Source of the DNA: Sphingobacteriales bacterium | GTDB lineage: Bacteria > Bacteroidota > Bacteroidia > Chitinophagales > Chitinophagaceae | Direction: 5' to 3' | Length of the DNA stretch: 64,000 bases | Assembly: GCA_016192105.1 (NCBI GenBank) | Contig: JACPUV010000007.1 | Span: 186,001-250,000, forward strand | In this document: piece by piece, positions 47,401 to 56,164 of the stretch | How the letters are laid out: each line of letters opens with the position of its first letter | How positions within the stretch are numbered: position 1 is the first letter of the stretch | Notes under the pieces: model-generated | Seen by the model: only the letters and a program-made list of their open reading frames with translations | What the model was told of the DNA's origin: nothing | The model's database searches: none | Position numbers and translations under genes: made by a program

Positions 47401-47557
47401 TGCGTCCCCCGCGGAAAGGACCGATCAGCCGGTACTGACTGCTTTTGTACAACTGTTCCTCTTTATTCACCACCGCTGCCGCAGCCAAGGGTTTTGTTTT
47501 CTGCGCCGGTGCGTAAACGAAGGAAAGGACAAACAGGAAGAGGATCCATTTTTTCAT
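44423..47557 (-). CDS. VPS10/BNR-repeat (sialidase-like propeller) secreted protein
   Basis: Repeated T/S-x-D-G-G-x-T/N-W motifs; start MKKWILFLFVLSFVYA chosen. Confidence 0.88.
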   Translation of the reverse strand: MKKWILFLFVLSFVYAPAQKTKPLAAAAVVNKEEQLYKSSQYRLIGPFRGGRSAAVTGSYKNKTSFYFGGTGGGLWKTADGGSNWKNISDKFFGGSIGAVAVAPSDETVLYAGEGEGTMRGNVSEGLGGIWRSGDGGRTWKNAGLKEGRHIIRIVIHPKNPDIVWVAVMGHLFGPNEERGVFKTTDGGRTWKKTLYVNNQTGCSDLVMEPGNPDVFYAGTWRLIRTPHSLESGGDGSGLWKSMDGGETWTNISAKKGLPKNTWGIVGVAVAPSNTDKIYALVENEKGGLFMSADAGETWTLQSDDNNIRQRAWYYTRVFVDPKNENKVYCPNVGFMLSTDGGKTFKSISTPHGDHHDLWIDPEDGNRMIVADDGGAQVSFDGGANWSTYLNQPTAQVYRVSTDNAFPYRILGGQQDNGAFRIRSRTPGAAITAADMENAAGSESGYVVADPLNPDITYGGNYMGMLQRLDHRTGESRLINVWPVDNMGAGAVAAKYRFQWNYPIFFSPHNPKRLYAAGNHLFVTENEGRSWEQLSPDLTSNDKSKQASSGGPVTQDNTSVEYYCTIFTAAESPYEKDLLWTGSDDGLIHVSRDGGQHWENVTPKDCPPGMMWNCVEADPFKKGAAYFAGTRYKSDDFRPYLYKTEDYGKTWKLITNGIPALYFTRAIRADHKRPGLLYAGTEYGMYISYDGGNNWRSFQLNLPVTPITDLAIKNNDLIVATQGRSLYIIDDLSLVQQAKEDLLNKNLHVFEVNPAYRIPAGGRFSGRQRAGDIRNAGINPPAGVVINYYMKGVTDSTKLAITILDKEQKTIKTFSTSSKENKIELNEGMNQFVWDMNYPEAERVEGLILWNGFVRGPRAAPGEYMARFRSGMDSVQAAFTILADPNYKTTTPEYEEQATFLLSVRDQFTEIMKAIKNIRDVRQQITDFSSRVGKVLPREIREQVDTINKQLTAVEEALHQTKAKSGQDVLNYPIRLDDKIAGVYNAAAAGNTAPSRQAKEAFAELAAQTDIQLKKLKKVMEEDLKKLNGLIHEVKLPVIGPKRE

Positions 47558-47619
47558 ATGCAGTAATTGAAAAGGGAATTTACGGAAATATTCAGCGGGA
47601 TGCCGGCCGGCTGCAGAAT

Positions 47620-47650
47620 AAAAAAGGCTGACACAAGTCCGGTCAGCCTC
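47620..47650 (-). terminator. Rho-independent terminator downstream of the second VPS10 gene
   Basis: Minus strand AGGCTGAC...GTCAGCCT followed by T-run. Confidence 0.8.
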
Positions 47651-47672
47651 TCTAAACAAAATGCGCGCTTCC

Positions 47673-50600
47673 TCAGAATCCTTTTTTCTCCACGGGTTTC
47701 GGAAGGATCAATCCTTCTTTTATCAACCCCTGTCTTACCCGTTCATCATATTCTTTTATAATCTGTTTACCGGTTTCTTCTTTCTTTTTCACTTCCGACT
47801 GCAGGGTGATGGTCCGCTGCAACTGCAGGTTGGAAGGAGCTGCTTCCTGGCCCGTGACCCCCGCATAGATTTCGGTGATCTCCTCCCGCAGGCGCTTTTC
47901 ATCCGCAAAGACTGACTTTTGTTTGGTGGCGAGGCATTCTGCCCTCAGCTTTTCCAATTCATCCTGGTAGGCCCTCATGGATTTTTTCAGAGAGGAATCA
48001 CTTACTTTATCCATATTATCCTTCAGGATTTTTTGCCGGTCATTTATCGAATCCACCAGGGTGGCAAGGCGTTCGTGTAACTGGTAAAGATCCATGGCGG
48101 TCTTGTATTGTTTTTTCCGGTCCTCTATCGTAAAGTTTTTATCCGCCGGGTCATGCACCAGTTTTAGCCGGGTGGTATAGACTGAATCCGCGACTTTCAG
48201 TTTGACCGTGTACTCTCCCGGTAAGACCATTGGCGCCAGGAATCCGGAAAAATCAAGTTTGCTGCCTCCGCTTGCAATCCGCGGCGGTTTCATGCTCAGG
48301 TTCCATTGCACCATGTTCACCCCTTTGCGTTTACCCGCGGGAATGGATTGTAGCAGTTTACCACCGGCATCATAGATCTCTACCTTCACTTCTCCCTTGC
48401 TGATCCGGTCTTTCAGGTAATATTTAATCGGGGGAACCGATGGAGGATTGGGAGCCACCCATCCGCCGGTAGAAGGAAAACCGCCATTCCCAAACTGACC
48501 CAGCGTCAGGGTTATCGGGGCAGGAGGAAAAAGGACTACGTCTTTCTCCGCGATATCTTTCTTCAGGTTCCGCACGGGTGAAATATCATCGATGACCAGG
48601 ATCCCCCTGCCGTGCGTAGCGATCATCAGGTCATTCGTACGGGGATGGATTTGTATATCCCTCACAGATACATATTCCGGTATTTTATTTTTCATGCGAA
48701 ACCAGTTTTGCCCGCCATCCAGGGTGGCAAACAACCCCATTTCCGTACCGAGGAATAACAGGTCCTTATTAACCCGGTCCTGCAATATCTTATGAGCAAA
48801 GCCAGTGAATTCCGGACTGCTGATCTGTTTCCATGTTTTGCCCATATCCGTTGAAACAGCCAGCCAGGGCTGGTGATCCCCGTACATATGATTATCAAAT
48901 GTGGCATACACGGTGTTCCGGTCAAAGCGGGAGGCTTCGATACTGCTTACCCAGGATTGCGCGGGAATGCCAGCGCTGGTACAATGAGCCGCTACATTGG
49001 TCCATGTTTTGCCGGCATCAGCGGTGTATTGCAGGTTCCCGTCATCGGTGCCCACCCAGATCAGTTTTTCATCCAGCGGGGATTCGGTCAGGGTGAAGAT
49101 CGTGCAGTGATTTTCGGCTGAGGTATTATCCGCGCTTAAGCCCCCGCTGTTTTCCTGTTCCTGTTTTTTGGGGTCATTGGTGGTCAGGTCCGGTGAAATC
49201 CGGATCCAGTTCCGTCCCTGGTCTGTGGATTTATACAGATACTGGCTGGCGATATAAAGATTTTTTTTATTGGCCTGCCCGGCAACGATGGGGGTATTCC
49301 AGTTCCATCTCCCCTTATCCTCTCCCGGGGCCTGCTGGGGTTTAATGTTCACTTGTTTATTATTGACAAGGTTGATCCGGTTGATATTACCTCCCTGCGA
49401 CTCGGCATAAGCCGTATAGCTATCGGTAGGATCGGGTTGCACCCAGAAACCATCCCCGCCATTGATGGGTTTCCAGGAACTGTTGCCAACCCCGCCGGGT
49501 GCAGCGGAAGGTCCGGTCCAACTGCCATTGTCCTGCAGGCCGCCATAAATGGAATAGGGATTCCGGTTATCCAGTGAAACATGATAGAACTGGCCCACCG
49601 GCAGGCATTGTACAAAATTCCAGGTTACACCCCGGTCGAGGCTGATATACACCCCTCCGTCCGTACCGAGATAAAGCTGGCTGGTATTATTCGGGTTGAT
49701 CCAAAGCGCATGATGATCACTGTGAACCCAGCCGCCTTCATTGCTGGCTTCCGCAAAAGAATACCCGCCATCCGTGGAATAAGAGAAAGACAGGGCGGGG
49801 CGATAGACCCGTTTCGGATCTTTGGGATCAATTACAATGGTTGAAAAATAAAAAGGCCGGGAGACCACGTTGAACGTTGCACTTTGCTTTTTCCAGCTTT
49901 GACCCCCGTCCGCGGAAATATATAAACCGGTCTCACCGGACTCCACGATCGCCACCAGGTTTTGCGAAGCGCTGGGCGCTACGGCAAAGGCGATCCGCCC
50001 GAAGGGTTTCGTGGGCAAACCATTCTTCAGTTCATTCCAGGTCTTTCCGCCATCGGTGCTCTTCCACATCCCGCTGCCCTGTCCGCCTGAATTAAATGCA
50101 TAGGGTTTGCGGCGGAATTCCCAGGTGGAAGCATAGACGGTATCGGGATGTTCAGGATCAACAGCCACATCGGCACAACCGGCATCTTCGCTGATAAATA
50201 AAATCTTTTCAAAGGTCTTGCCTCCGTCGGTGGATTTATACAATCCTCTTTCCCTGCTGCTGTTCCAGAGCGGGCCGGGTGCCGCCACATAGATCACATT
50301 CGTATGCAGGGGATCGATCACTATTTTGGCAATATGTTCAGTTTTTTCAAGACCCAGCCGGGTCCAGTTCCCTCCCCCGTCGGTGGATTTATAAATCCCA
50401 TCCCCGATCGATACAGAGTTCCGCATATTGCTTTCCCCGGTACCCGCATAAATGATCTTCGGATTTTGGGGATCGATCGCGATGGCCCCGATGCTCTGGC
50501 AATAGCGGTCAAATACAGGTTTGAAGGAGGCGCCGGCATTGGTGGTTTTCCAGATACCGCCACCGGCCGTTCCCACATAGATCGTTTTACCATCGAGGGC

Positions 50601-50750
50601 CACGCCCTCAATAGCGGTAATACGACCACTCATGGTACCCGGACCCAGCCAGCGGGCTTCCATCATGCCGAATGTGCTGCTGTTAATGGCGGTTTGTGCA
50701 AGGACTGAACTGGCGGAAACCAGGAAGGCAGTGATCAGAAAAATGCGCAT
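47673..50750 (-). CDS. VPS10/BNR-repeat secreted protein, paralogue of the neighbour
   Basis: STDGGGNWTRLG, STDGGKTWNELK; signal peptide. Confidence 0.88.
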   Translation of the reverse strand: MRIFLITAFLVSASSVLAQTAINSSTFGMMEARWLGPGTMSGRITAIEGVALDGKTIYVGTAGGGIWKTTNAGASFKPVFDRYCQSIGAIAIDPQNPKIIYAGTGESNMRNSVSIGDGIYKSTDGGGNWTRLGLEKTEHIAKIVIDPLHTNVIYVAAPGPLWNSSRERGLYKSTDGGKTFEKILFISEDAGCADVAVDPEHPDTVYASTWEFRRKPYAFNSGGQGSGMWKSTDGGKTWNELKNGLPTKPFGRIAFAVAPSASQNLVAIVESGETGLYISADGGQSWKKQSATFNVVSRPFYFSTIVIDPKDPKRVYRPALSFSYSTDGGYSFAEASNEGGWVHSDHHALWINPNNTSQLYLGTDGGVYISLDRGVTWNFVQCLPVGQFYHVSLDNRNPYSIYGGLQDNGSWTGPSAAPGGVGNSSWKPINGGDGFWVQPDPTDSYTAYAESQGGNINRINLVNNKQVNIKPQQAPGEDKGRWNWNTPIVAGQANKKNLYIASQYLYKSTDQGRNWIRISPDLTTNDPKKQEQENSGGLSADNTSAENHCTIFTLTESPLDEKLIWVGTDDGNLQYTADAGKTWTNVAAHCTSAGIPAQSWVSSIEASRFDRNTVYATFDNHMYGDHQPWLAVSTDMGKTWKQISSPEFTGFAHKILQDRVNKDLLFLGTEMGLFATLDGGQNWFRMKNKIPEYVSVRDIQIHPRTNDLMIATHGRGILVIDDISPVRNLKKDIAEKDVVLFPPAPITLTLGQFGNGGFPSTGGWVAPNPPSVPPIKYYLKDRISKGEVKVEIYDAGGKLLQSIPAGKRKGVNMVQWNLSMKPPRIASGGSKLDFSGFLAPMVLPGEYTVKLKVADSVYTTRLKLVHDPADKNFTIEDRKKQYKTAMDLYQLHERLATLVDSINDRQKILKDNMDKVSDSSLKKSMRAYQDELEKLRAECLATKQKSVFADEKRLREEITEIYAGVTGQEAAPSNLQLQRTITLQSEVKKKEETGKQIIKEYDERVRQGLIKEGLILPKPVEKKGF

Positions 50751-50776
50751 AAAAACCGTTTGAATGTGGCGGTAAA

Positions 50777-50802
50777 AACAAACCCCGATACAGGACCGGG
50801 GT
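50777..50802 (-). terminator. Rho-independent terminator after the LolA-like gene
   Basis: Minus strand AACCCCG...CGGGGTT followed by TGTTTTT. Confidence 0.7.
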
Positions 50803-50823
50803 TCGCAGGATTACGATTTGCTT

Positions 50824-51519
50824 TTATTTTTTGAAGAAGGATTCTTCCACTACCCCGTTGATCACGATTTTGCCAAGGGTCAGCTCCCCGTAAGGCAGGG
50901 TCATGGATTTGGCCACCACGACCCCCTCGGGTAATTTTTCATAATTGCTGAAGCTGGTCACTACTTCCATTTCCTGTCCATTGGCTTTGCGCAGGGTCTT
51001 GCTCTGTACAATATAAAACGTTTTCGGATCGATGAAAATGGTTTCAGGGGATCCGCCTTTTTTGTTGATCTTGATCTTATAGCATTCTGTTCCCTCCACA
51101 TCTTCCTTGCCGAGGAACTCCACCGTATGTCCTTTGGCGGCATAATCCACCAGGCTTCCCTGGGCATCCAGTTCATCCTGTGCTTCGGCCAGGTCTTCGG
51201 GAGTCTTGGCCTCGGGTGTCTGCTGTCCCTGGAACGGCATAAAGGACCAGCCTTCCGTGGGAGTAACAATATCGTAACCGGTCATACCCATAACAGATAT
51301 ATCCTGGCGCATTCCTTTGCCATGCAATACGGTCAGGGTGACATTTACTTCGGCGCCCTGTATCTGCAGGACCCCTTCCATTTTTACGGAGTTCACTTTT
51401 CTCCAGTTATCGGCCCCGCCGATTGCTTCAAGGTGTTTGTTGATGATTTCATCAGCGGTCTGGGACTGACCGGCAACTGCGGCAGCCAGGAAGAGTACGG
51501 AAAAGATAAGTCGTTTCAT
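50824..51519 (-). CDS. LolA-like outer-membrane lipoprotein-sorting family protein
   Basis: ADEIINKHLEAIGGADNWRKVNSVKMEGVL; signal peptide. Confidence 0.75.
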   Translation of the reverse strand: MKRLIFSVLFLAAAVAGQSQTADEIINKHLEAIGGADNWRKVNSVKMEGVLQIQGAEVNVTLTVLHGKGMRQDISVMGMTGYDIVTPTEGWSFMPFQGQQTPEAKTPEDLAEAQDELDAQGSLVDYAAKGHTVEFLGKEDVEGTECYKIKINKKGGSPETIFIDPKTFYIVQSKTLRKANGQEMEVVTSFSNYEKLPEGVVVAKSMTLPYGELTLGKIVINGVVEESFFKK

Positions 51520-51609
51520 GGTTTGTTTTTATTTAGTGAATCAGTTTACAAATCTATCGTTTTCGAAGGTCTGAATGAGTAATTTTAGGCGTACTAACAA
51601 TTATTAAGG

Positions 51610-53427
51610 ATGAAAGGTGATTTTTCTGTGGCCGGCATGCTGGTGGATATACAGCAGCAACGGCAATATCCGGCCGAACTGTTTATATCAGGGGGCAAAA
51701 TCCATTCCATAAATCCGGTCGCCCTGCCGGCCGGTCAGCCGGTACAGTACCTGCTGCCGGGATTTATCGACAGTCATGTCCATATTGAAAGCTCCATGCT
51801 GGTCCCGGCCGAATTTGCCCGTCTCGCAGTGGTGCATGGTACGGTGGCCACGGTCAGTGATCCGCATGAAATTGCCAATGTCTGCGGGATGGAGGGAGTT
51901 GATTTTATGATCAGTAACGGGAACACCGTTCCCTTTAAATTCAATTTCGGCGCACCCAGTTGTGTACCGGCCACGGTATTTGAAACCGCCGGCGCCGCCC
52001 TTGATGCGGAGCAGGTGGAAGAATTATTACAACGCCCCGAAATAAAATACCTCAGCGAGATGATGAATTTCCCGGGGGTGCTTAACGGTGACGAGCAGGT
52101 GATGAAGAAGATCACCGCCGCCCTTCGTCTCGGCAAACCCGTGGACGGGCATGCACCGGGACTGAGGGGGGAGATGGCGGAGCGGTATATTAATGCAGCC
52201 CCCCCATTACCGGCCTCCCCAAACCCCTCCGAAGGAGGGGCTTTAGCCTCCGAAACCTGTAAAGCCTTTACTTCCTTTGATGACTCTGAATGCCCCCCTT
52301 CGGGGGGTGGGGGGGCCGGTGGAGTTGAGGGGGTCGCCATTTCCACCGATCACGAATGTTTTACTGCCGCAGAAGCGCTTGATAAGTTGCGATACGGGAT
52401 GAAGGTCATCATCCGGGAAGGCAGTGCCGCAAAGAATTTTGAAGCATTGATTGACCTGCTGCATGACTGGGAGGACATGATAATGTTTTGCAGTGATGAC
52501 AAACACCCGGACAGCCTGGTACTGGGACATATCAACCAGCTCTGTGCCCGGGCAGTGGCGAAGGGAATTGATATTTACAAGGTACTCAAAGCGGCCTGTG
52601 TGAACCCGGTGCTGCATTATAAACTCGATGTGGGCTTGCTGAAGAAGGGAGACCCTGCGGATTTTATAATCGTGAAGGATCTGAAGGACTTCGGGGTGAT
52701 CGGGACCTATATAGACGGGGAGTTGGTTGCCGAGAGCGGAAAGTCCTTCGTCTTTAGCCGGGAGCCTGCTGCCGGCCTGTCCGCCCCGCAGCAAAGCGGG
52801 CCGGACAAGAAGCTGGTGAATCGTTTCTCCTGTACGCCCAAAAAACAAGCTGCATTTGAGATCCATTCATCCGGTGAAAGCAGCATCCCTGTAATAGAAG
52901 CGCTCGACGGACAACTGATCACCAACCGGCTGGAGTTAACACCCAGGATCCAGGACGGGAAAATAATCAGTGACACGGAGAAGGATATCCTGAAAATCGT
53001 GGTGGTGAACCGCTATTTTGACGCCCCGGTGGCGAAGGCTTTTATAAAAGGATTTGGATTAAAGCAGGGAGCCCTGGCCTCTTCGGTGGCGCATGACAGT
53101 CATAATATCGTGGCCGTGGGGGTGGATGATGAAAGTCTCTGCCGCGCGGTAAACCTTGTGATACAGGAACAGGGTGGCATCAGCGCCGTGAGCGGGGAAA
53201 AGGAAAAAGTGCTGGGCCTGCCCGTGGCCGGTCTCATGAGCAACTGGGACGGCTATGAAATCGCCGCCGCTTATACTGAAATGGACAAAATGACCAAGGA
53301 AGACCTGGGTTCCAGCCTCGGCTCTCCCTTTATGACCCTCTCTTTTATGGCCCTGCTGGTGATCCCGCATTTGAAGCTGAGTGATAAGGGGCTGTTTGAC
53401 GGAGATGGGTTTCGGTTTGTGGGGTGA
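51610..53427 (+). CDS. ade: Adenine deaminase with extra internal segments
   Basis: [61 protein letters not shown]...[21 protein letters not shown]. Confidence 0.93.
   Translation: MKGDFSVAGMLVDIQQQRQYPAELFISGGKIHSINPVALPAGQPVQYLLPGFIDSHVHIESSMLVPAEFARLAVVHGTVATVSDPHEIANVCGMEGVDFMISNGNTVPFKFNFGAPSCVPATVFETAGAALDAEQVEELLQRPEIKYLSEMMNFPGVLNGDEQVMKKITAALRLGKPVDGHAPGLRGEMAERYINAAPPLPASPNPSEGGALASETCKAFTSFDDSECPPSGGGGAGGVEGVAISTDHECFTAAEALDKLRYGMKVIIREGSAAKNFEALIDLLHDWEDMIMFCSDDKHPDSLVLGHINQLCARAVAKGIDIYKVLKAACVNPVLHYKLDVGLLKKGDPADFIIVKDLKDFGVIGTYIDGELVAESGKSFVFSREPAAGLSAPQQSGPDKKLVNRFSCTPKKQAAFEIHSSGESSIPVIEALDGQLITNRLELTPRIQDGKIISDTEKDILKIVVVNRYFDAPVAKAFIKGFGLKQGALASSVAHDSHNIVAVGVDDESLCRAVNLVIQEQGGISAVSGEKEKVLGLPVAGLMSNWDGYEIAAAYTEMDKMTKEDLGSSLGSPFMTLSFMALLVIPHLKLSDKGLFDGDGFRFVG
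52198..52337. repeat. Palindromic repeat element inserted in frame in ade
   Basis: Arms ACCGGCCTCCCCAAACCCCTCCGAAGGAGGGG and (reverse complement) ACCGGCCCCCCCACCCCCCGAAGGGGGG; splits INA and STDHECFT by about 47 aa. Confidence 0.7.
52776..52809. repeat. Second hairpin within ade
   Basis: CCTGTCCGCCCCGC-AGCAAA-GCGGGCCGGACAAG; arms match 12/14. Confidence 0.5.
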
Positions 53428-53820
53428 AATTGAATCCAGCTTTTGAATGGACCAACCCGGAGTTCAATCCCTGAAGCCTAACCGGGTCATAGTTGCCGGG
53501 AAAAGGGTGATCGGCAACGGTAATTCAACCACCGGCAATAAGCCGGCTCTTATTTGAAAAATTGTTCAAAAACAATGCTACCCGCCGGCTGCCGCCTGCC
53601 TTCTACAGAAAATCTGGCAAAAAATACCATGAAAGTAGTATTGGAGGGCATAATCACCCCCCTTACCTTTACTCCGTCACAGTAATCCTTTACCCCGATC
53701 CCGTTGCCTTCCCGTATCTGCGATACTTATTAAAGCGGACCTATGCGTCCGGCCCGTCAGGTTCTTCCCTCTGTGCAGGTGACTGACCCGGCGGGAATCC
53801 GTACCCTTTTTTTAAAATAC

Positions 53821-53904
53821 AGCCCGGGCCGTCCTGCTTCCTTATCCTACCCTTTTCCTGATCAATATAACAGTAACCACCTGCAGGTGTCCCGGGCTTT
53901 TTTT
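53821..53904 (+). terminator. Hairpin-plus-T-run structure, possible terminator or small RNA 3' end
   Basis: AGCCCGGG ... CCCGGGCTTTTTTT with inner CACCTGCAGGTG. Confidence 0.55.
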
Positions 53905-53905
53905 C

Positions 53906-54137
53906 TTGATTATTGATTATTAAAATTATTAGTCCTATAGCCGGAATTTCCCAATACCAACCCTGACACCCTGCCTACCGGCAGTCAGGCTGACAACCGT
54001 CAACTGACAACTAAACTTCACACATAGTAAGCTTTTACACCGTCATCAACAGAGTCCCCGATATTCAAGAAGTCTCCTAATAACAAGAGCCCTCCCATAA
54101 CACGCCTCCTGTCAACTAACAACTGACAACTGACACC
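53906..54137. repeat. Long imperfect direct repeat, copy 1
   Basis: Shares TATTGATTATTAAAATTATTA(G/A)(T/G)CCTATAG, ATTCAAGAAGTCTCC and AACACGCC blocks with copy 2. Confidence 0.75.
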
Positions 54138-54254
54138 CAACTTTCACATTCCTTTAATATGCAACCTCATCCGTTTCCGCATCTATAGAGTAAGCAGGAA
54201 GGTCCGTGTGGCGGAACCGTGAGACAGGATGGACCGCAAGCAAAAACCCGGTAT

Positions 54255-54551
54255 ATGAAACAGCAACTACATATCTCCGCCGCCTTCGACCAGCCAGCCT
54301 TGGTACAGCACCTGGTAGAACGGCTCGCCTGCCGCCGCTACGATTCCGGATTCAGTAAAGAACGCCTGCCCGGCGGGTTAAAGGCCCTGGAAACTTCTTC
54401 CACGGAATCTTATGTGACCGGTACACTTGGAATCGAAAGCCCCGATAAAACAGAACACTATGATATGCCCTTTATCACCAGCTTTCTTTTTACCTGTATC
54501 AAGGGGAAGGAGGAACCGTACCAGCTGATTTGGGGTTCTTCATTGAATTAA
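54255..54551 (+). CDS. Hypothetical protein flanked by direct repeats
   Basis: ORF with ATG at 54255 (ORF track 54219); no family recognised. Confidence 0.55.
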   Translation: MKQQLHISAAFDQPALVQHLVERLACRRYDSGFSKERLPGGLKALETSSTESYVTGTLGIESPDKTEHYDMPFITSFLFTCIKGKEEPYQLIWGSSLN

Positions 54552-54588
54552 TGCCCGTTTTTATCCGACCCTTCTTGATTCTTGAATA

Positions 54589-54797
54589 CTTATTATTGAT
54601 TATTAAAATTATTAAGCCTATAGCACACCCCCTGACACCTGACAACTTGCAACTAATTTTTCCCACACAATAAATCGTTACACAGAAATCAACAAAGTAT
54701 CCCCTATTCAAGAAGTCTCCCATTATCAGGAGTCCTCGCAAAACACGCCCCCTGACAACCGACAACCTGCCGGCAGGCAGGCTGTCAACTGACATCT
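54589..54797. repeat. Long imperfect direct repeat, copy 2
   Basis: See copy 1; same block order about 640-680 bp downstream. Confidence 0.75.
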
Positions 54798-54869
54798 GAT
54801 CATCCCCCGTCATTAACCCCTCAAATCCCGTCATTCACCGATAATCCCCGTACCCGGGCCCATTCCCTG

Positions 54870-54900
54870 TTGACCCATAAGGATGCAAGCCTTAGTTTTG
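54870..54900 (+). promoter_or_regulatory. Bacteroidota-type promoter for the LiaF-like/LytTR cluster
   Basis: TTG (54870-54872), 20-nt spacer, TAGTTTTG (54893-54900). Confidence 0.55.
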
Positions 54901-54915
54901 ACCAAAATTGATTGT

Positions 54916-55740
54916 ATGGACCGTGAACAACGAAGAGAAGAAGGAAGGAAGTACCGGGAGGAGATGCGGGAATACTGGGCAGCCCGGCGTCCGTCCTATA
55001 TGGCCGACAGCCCCCGGCACGGACATGTATGGACCGGCCTCTTTATCCTGCTGATCGGCGTGGCCGCCCTGCTGAATGTCAGTATGCCTGACCTGCCGGC
55101 CTGGTTCTTCAGCTGGCAAATGTTTCTCATTGCCCTCGGCTTATTCATCGGGTTCAAGCACGGATTCCGCGGAGCCGCCTGGCTGATCCTGATCCTGCTG
55201 GGCAGTGCTTTCCTGCTGCGGGATTTTTACCCCGGACTCACTTTCCGCCGCTATTTCTGGCCCCTGGTCCTGATCGTGGCCGGCGCTTTTATCATCATCC
55301 GGCCCCGCCGGAAATTATGGGAACAATGTACACGCGAAGGAAATAAAGAGGCGGGAGCAACCAACAGCAATTTCATGGGATCCGGTGAAACCTGGAGCAA
55401 GGACGATTTTGTGGATTCCACTTCCATTTTCGGGGGAGATAAAAAGAATATCCTGTCCAAAGACTTCAAAGGAGGCGATATCGTGAACATCTTCGGCGGC
55501 AGCGAACTCAACCTCACCCAGGCCGATATCAAAGGGAAGGTTACGATAGAAATCACAACCATCTTCGGGGGCACCAAACTGATCGTCCCCTCCAACTGGG
55601 AGGTAAAATCGGAAGCCGTGACCATTTTCGGCGGGCTGGAAGACAAGCGATCCGTTAGTGGTATCACCGAACATTCCGACAAGATCCTGCTGCTCAAAGG
55701 AACTGTGATCTTCGGGGGGATTGAGATCAAGAGTTTCTGA
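54916..55740 (+). CDS. LiaF-like membrane protein (TM region plus cell-wall-active response-type C-terminus)
   Basis: HGHVWTGLFILLIGVAALLNV; FGGDKKNILSKDFKGGDIVNIFGGSELNLTQADIKG; start 54916 preferred over 54883. Confidence 0.82.
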   Translation: MDREQRREEGRKYREEMREYWAARRPSYMADSPRHGHVWTGLFILLIGVAALLNVSMPDLPAWFFSWQMFLIALGLFIGFKHGFRGAAWLILILLGSAFLLRDFYPGLTFRRYFWPLVLIVAGAFIIIRPRRKLWEQCTREGNKEAGATNSNFMGSGETWSKDDFVDSTSIFGGDKKNILSKDFKGGDIVNIFGGSELNLTQADIKGKVTIEITTIFGGTKLIVPSNWEVKSEAVTIFGGLEDKRSVSGITEHSDKILLLKGTVIFGGIEIKSF

Positions 55741-55800
55741 TCCCCTGATTAACCAATCGACTAATTAACCATTACCCAACAAACCAATTAACCAACAACT

Positions 55801-56160
55801 ATGAACTGGTATTTAACAAAAATGGTCTTTCGGATCATCTGCGGGGATGGAAACCATACCGCCCAGTTTGATGAACAACTCCGCCTGGTGACCGCCGGGA
55901 GCAGGGAAGAAGCCTTTCACAAAGCCCAGCTGATGGGCGTGAAGGAAGAAGAAATATTTTTTAACCAGCAGCTGCAACTGGTGCAATGGCAGTTTATCAG
56001 TGTCAGCGAACTGTACCAGCTGAACGAACTGATCGATGGGGCCGAGCTGTACAGCCGGATCGAAGAAAAAGAGAATGCAGACAATTACCTGCACATTATT
56101 CAAAAAAAAGCGGAACAAATCCGGTTTGGCAATACGCTTGAAATGCTGAACCTGGCATAA
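55801..56160 (+). CDS. DUF4288 domain protein
   Basis: MNWYLTKMVFRIICGDGNHTAQFDEQLRLV; INELIDGAELYSRIEE-type C-terminus. Confidence 0.7.
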   Translation: MNWYLTKMVFRIICGDGNHTAQFDEQLRLVTAGSREEAFHKAQLMGVKEEEIFFNQQLQLVQWQFISVSELYQLNELIDGAELYSRIEEKENADNYLHIIQKKAEQIRFGNTLEMLNLA

Positions 56161-56164
56161 TACC

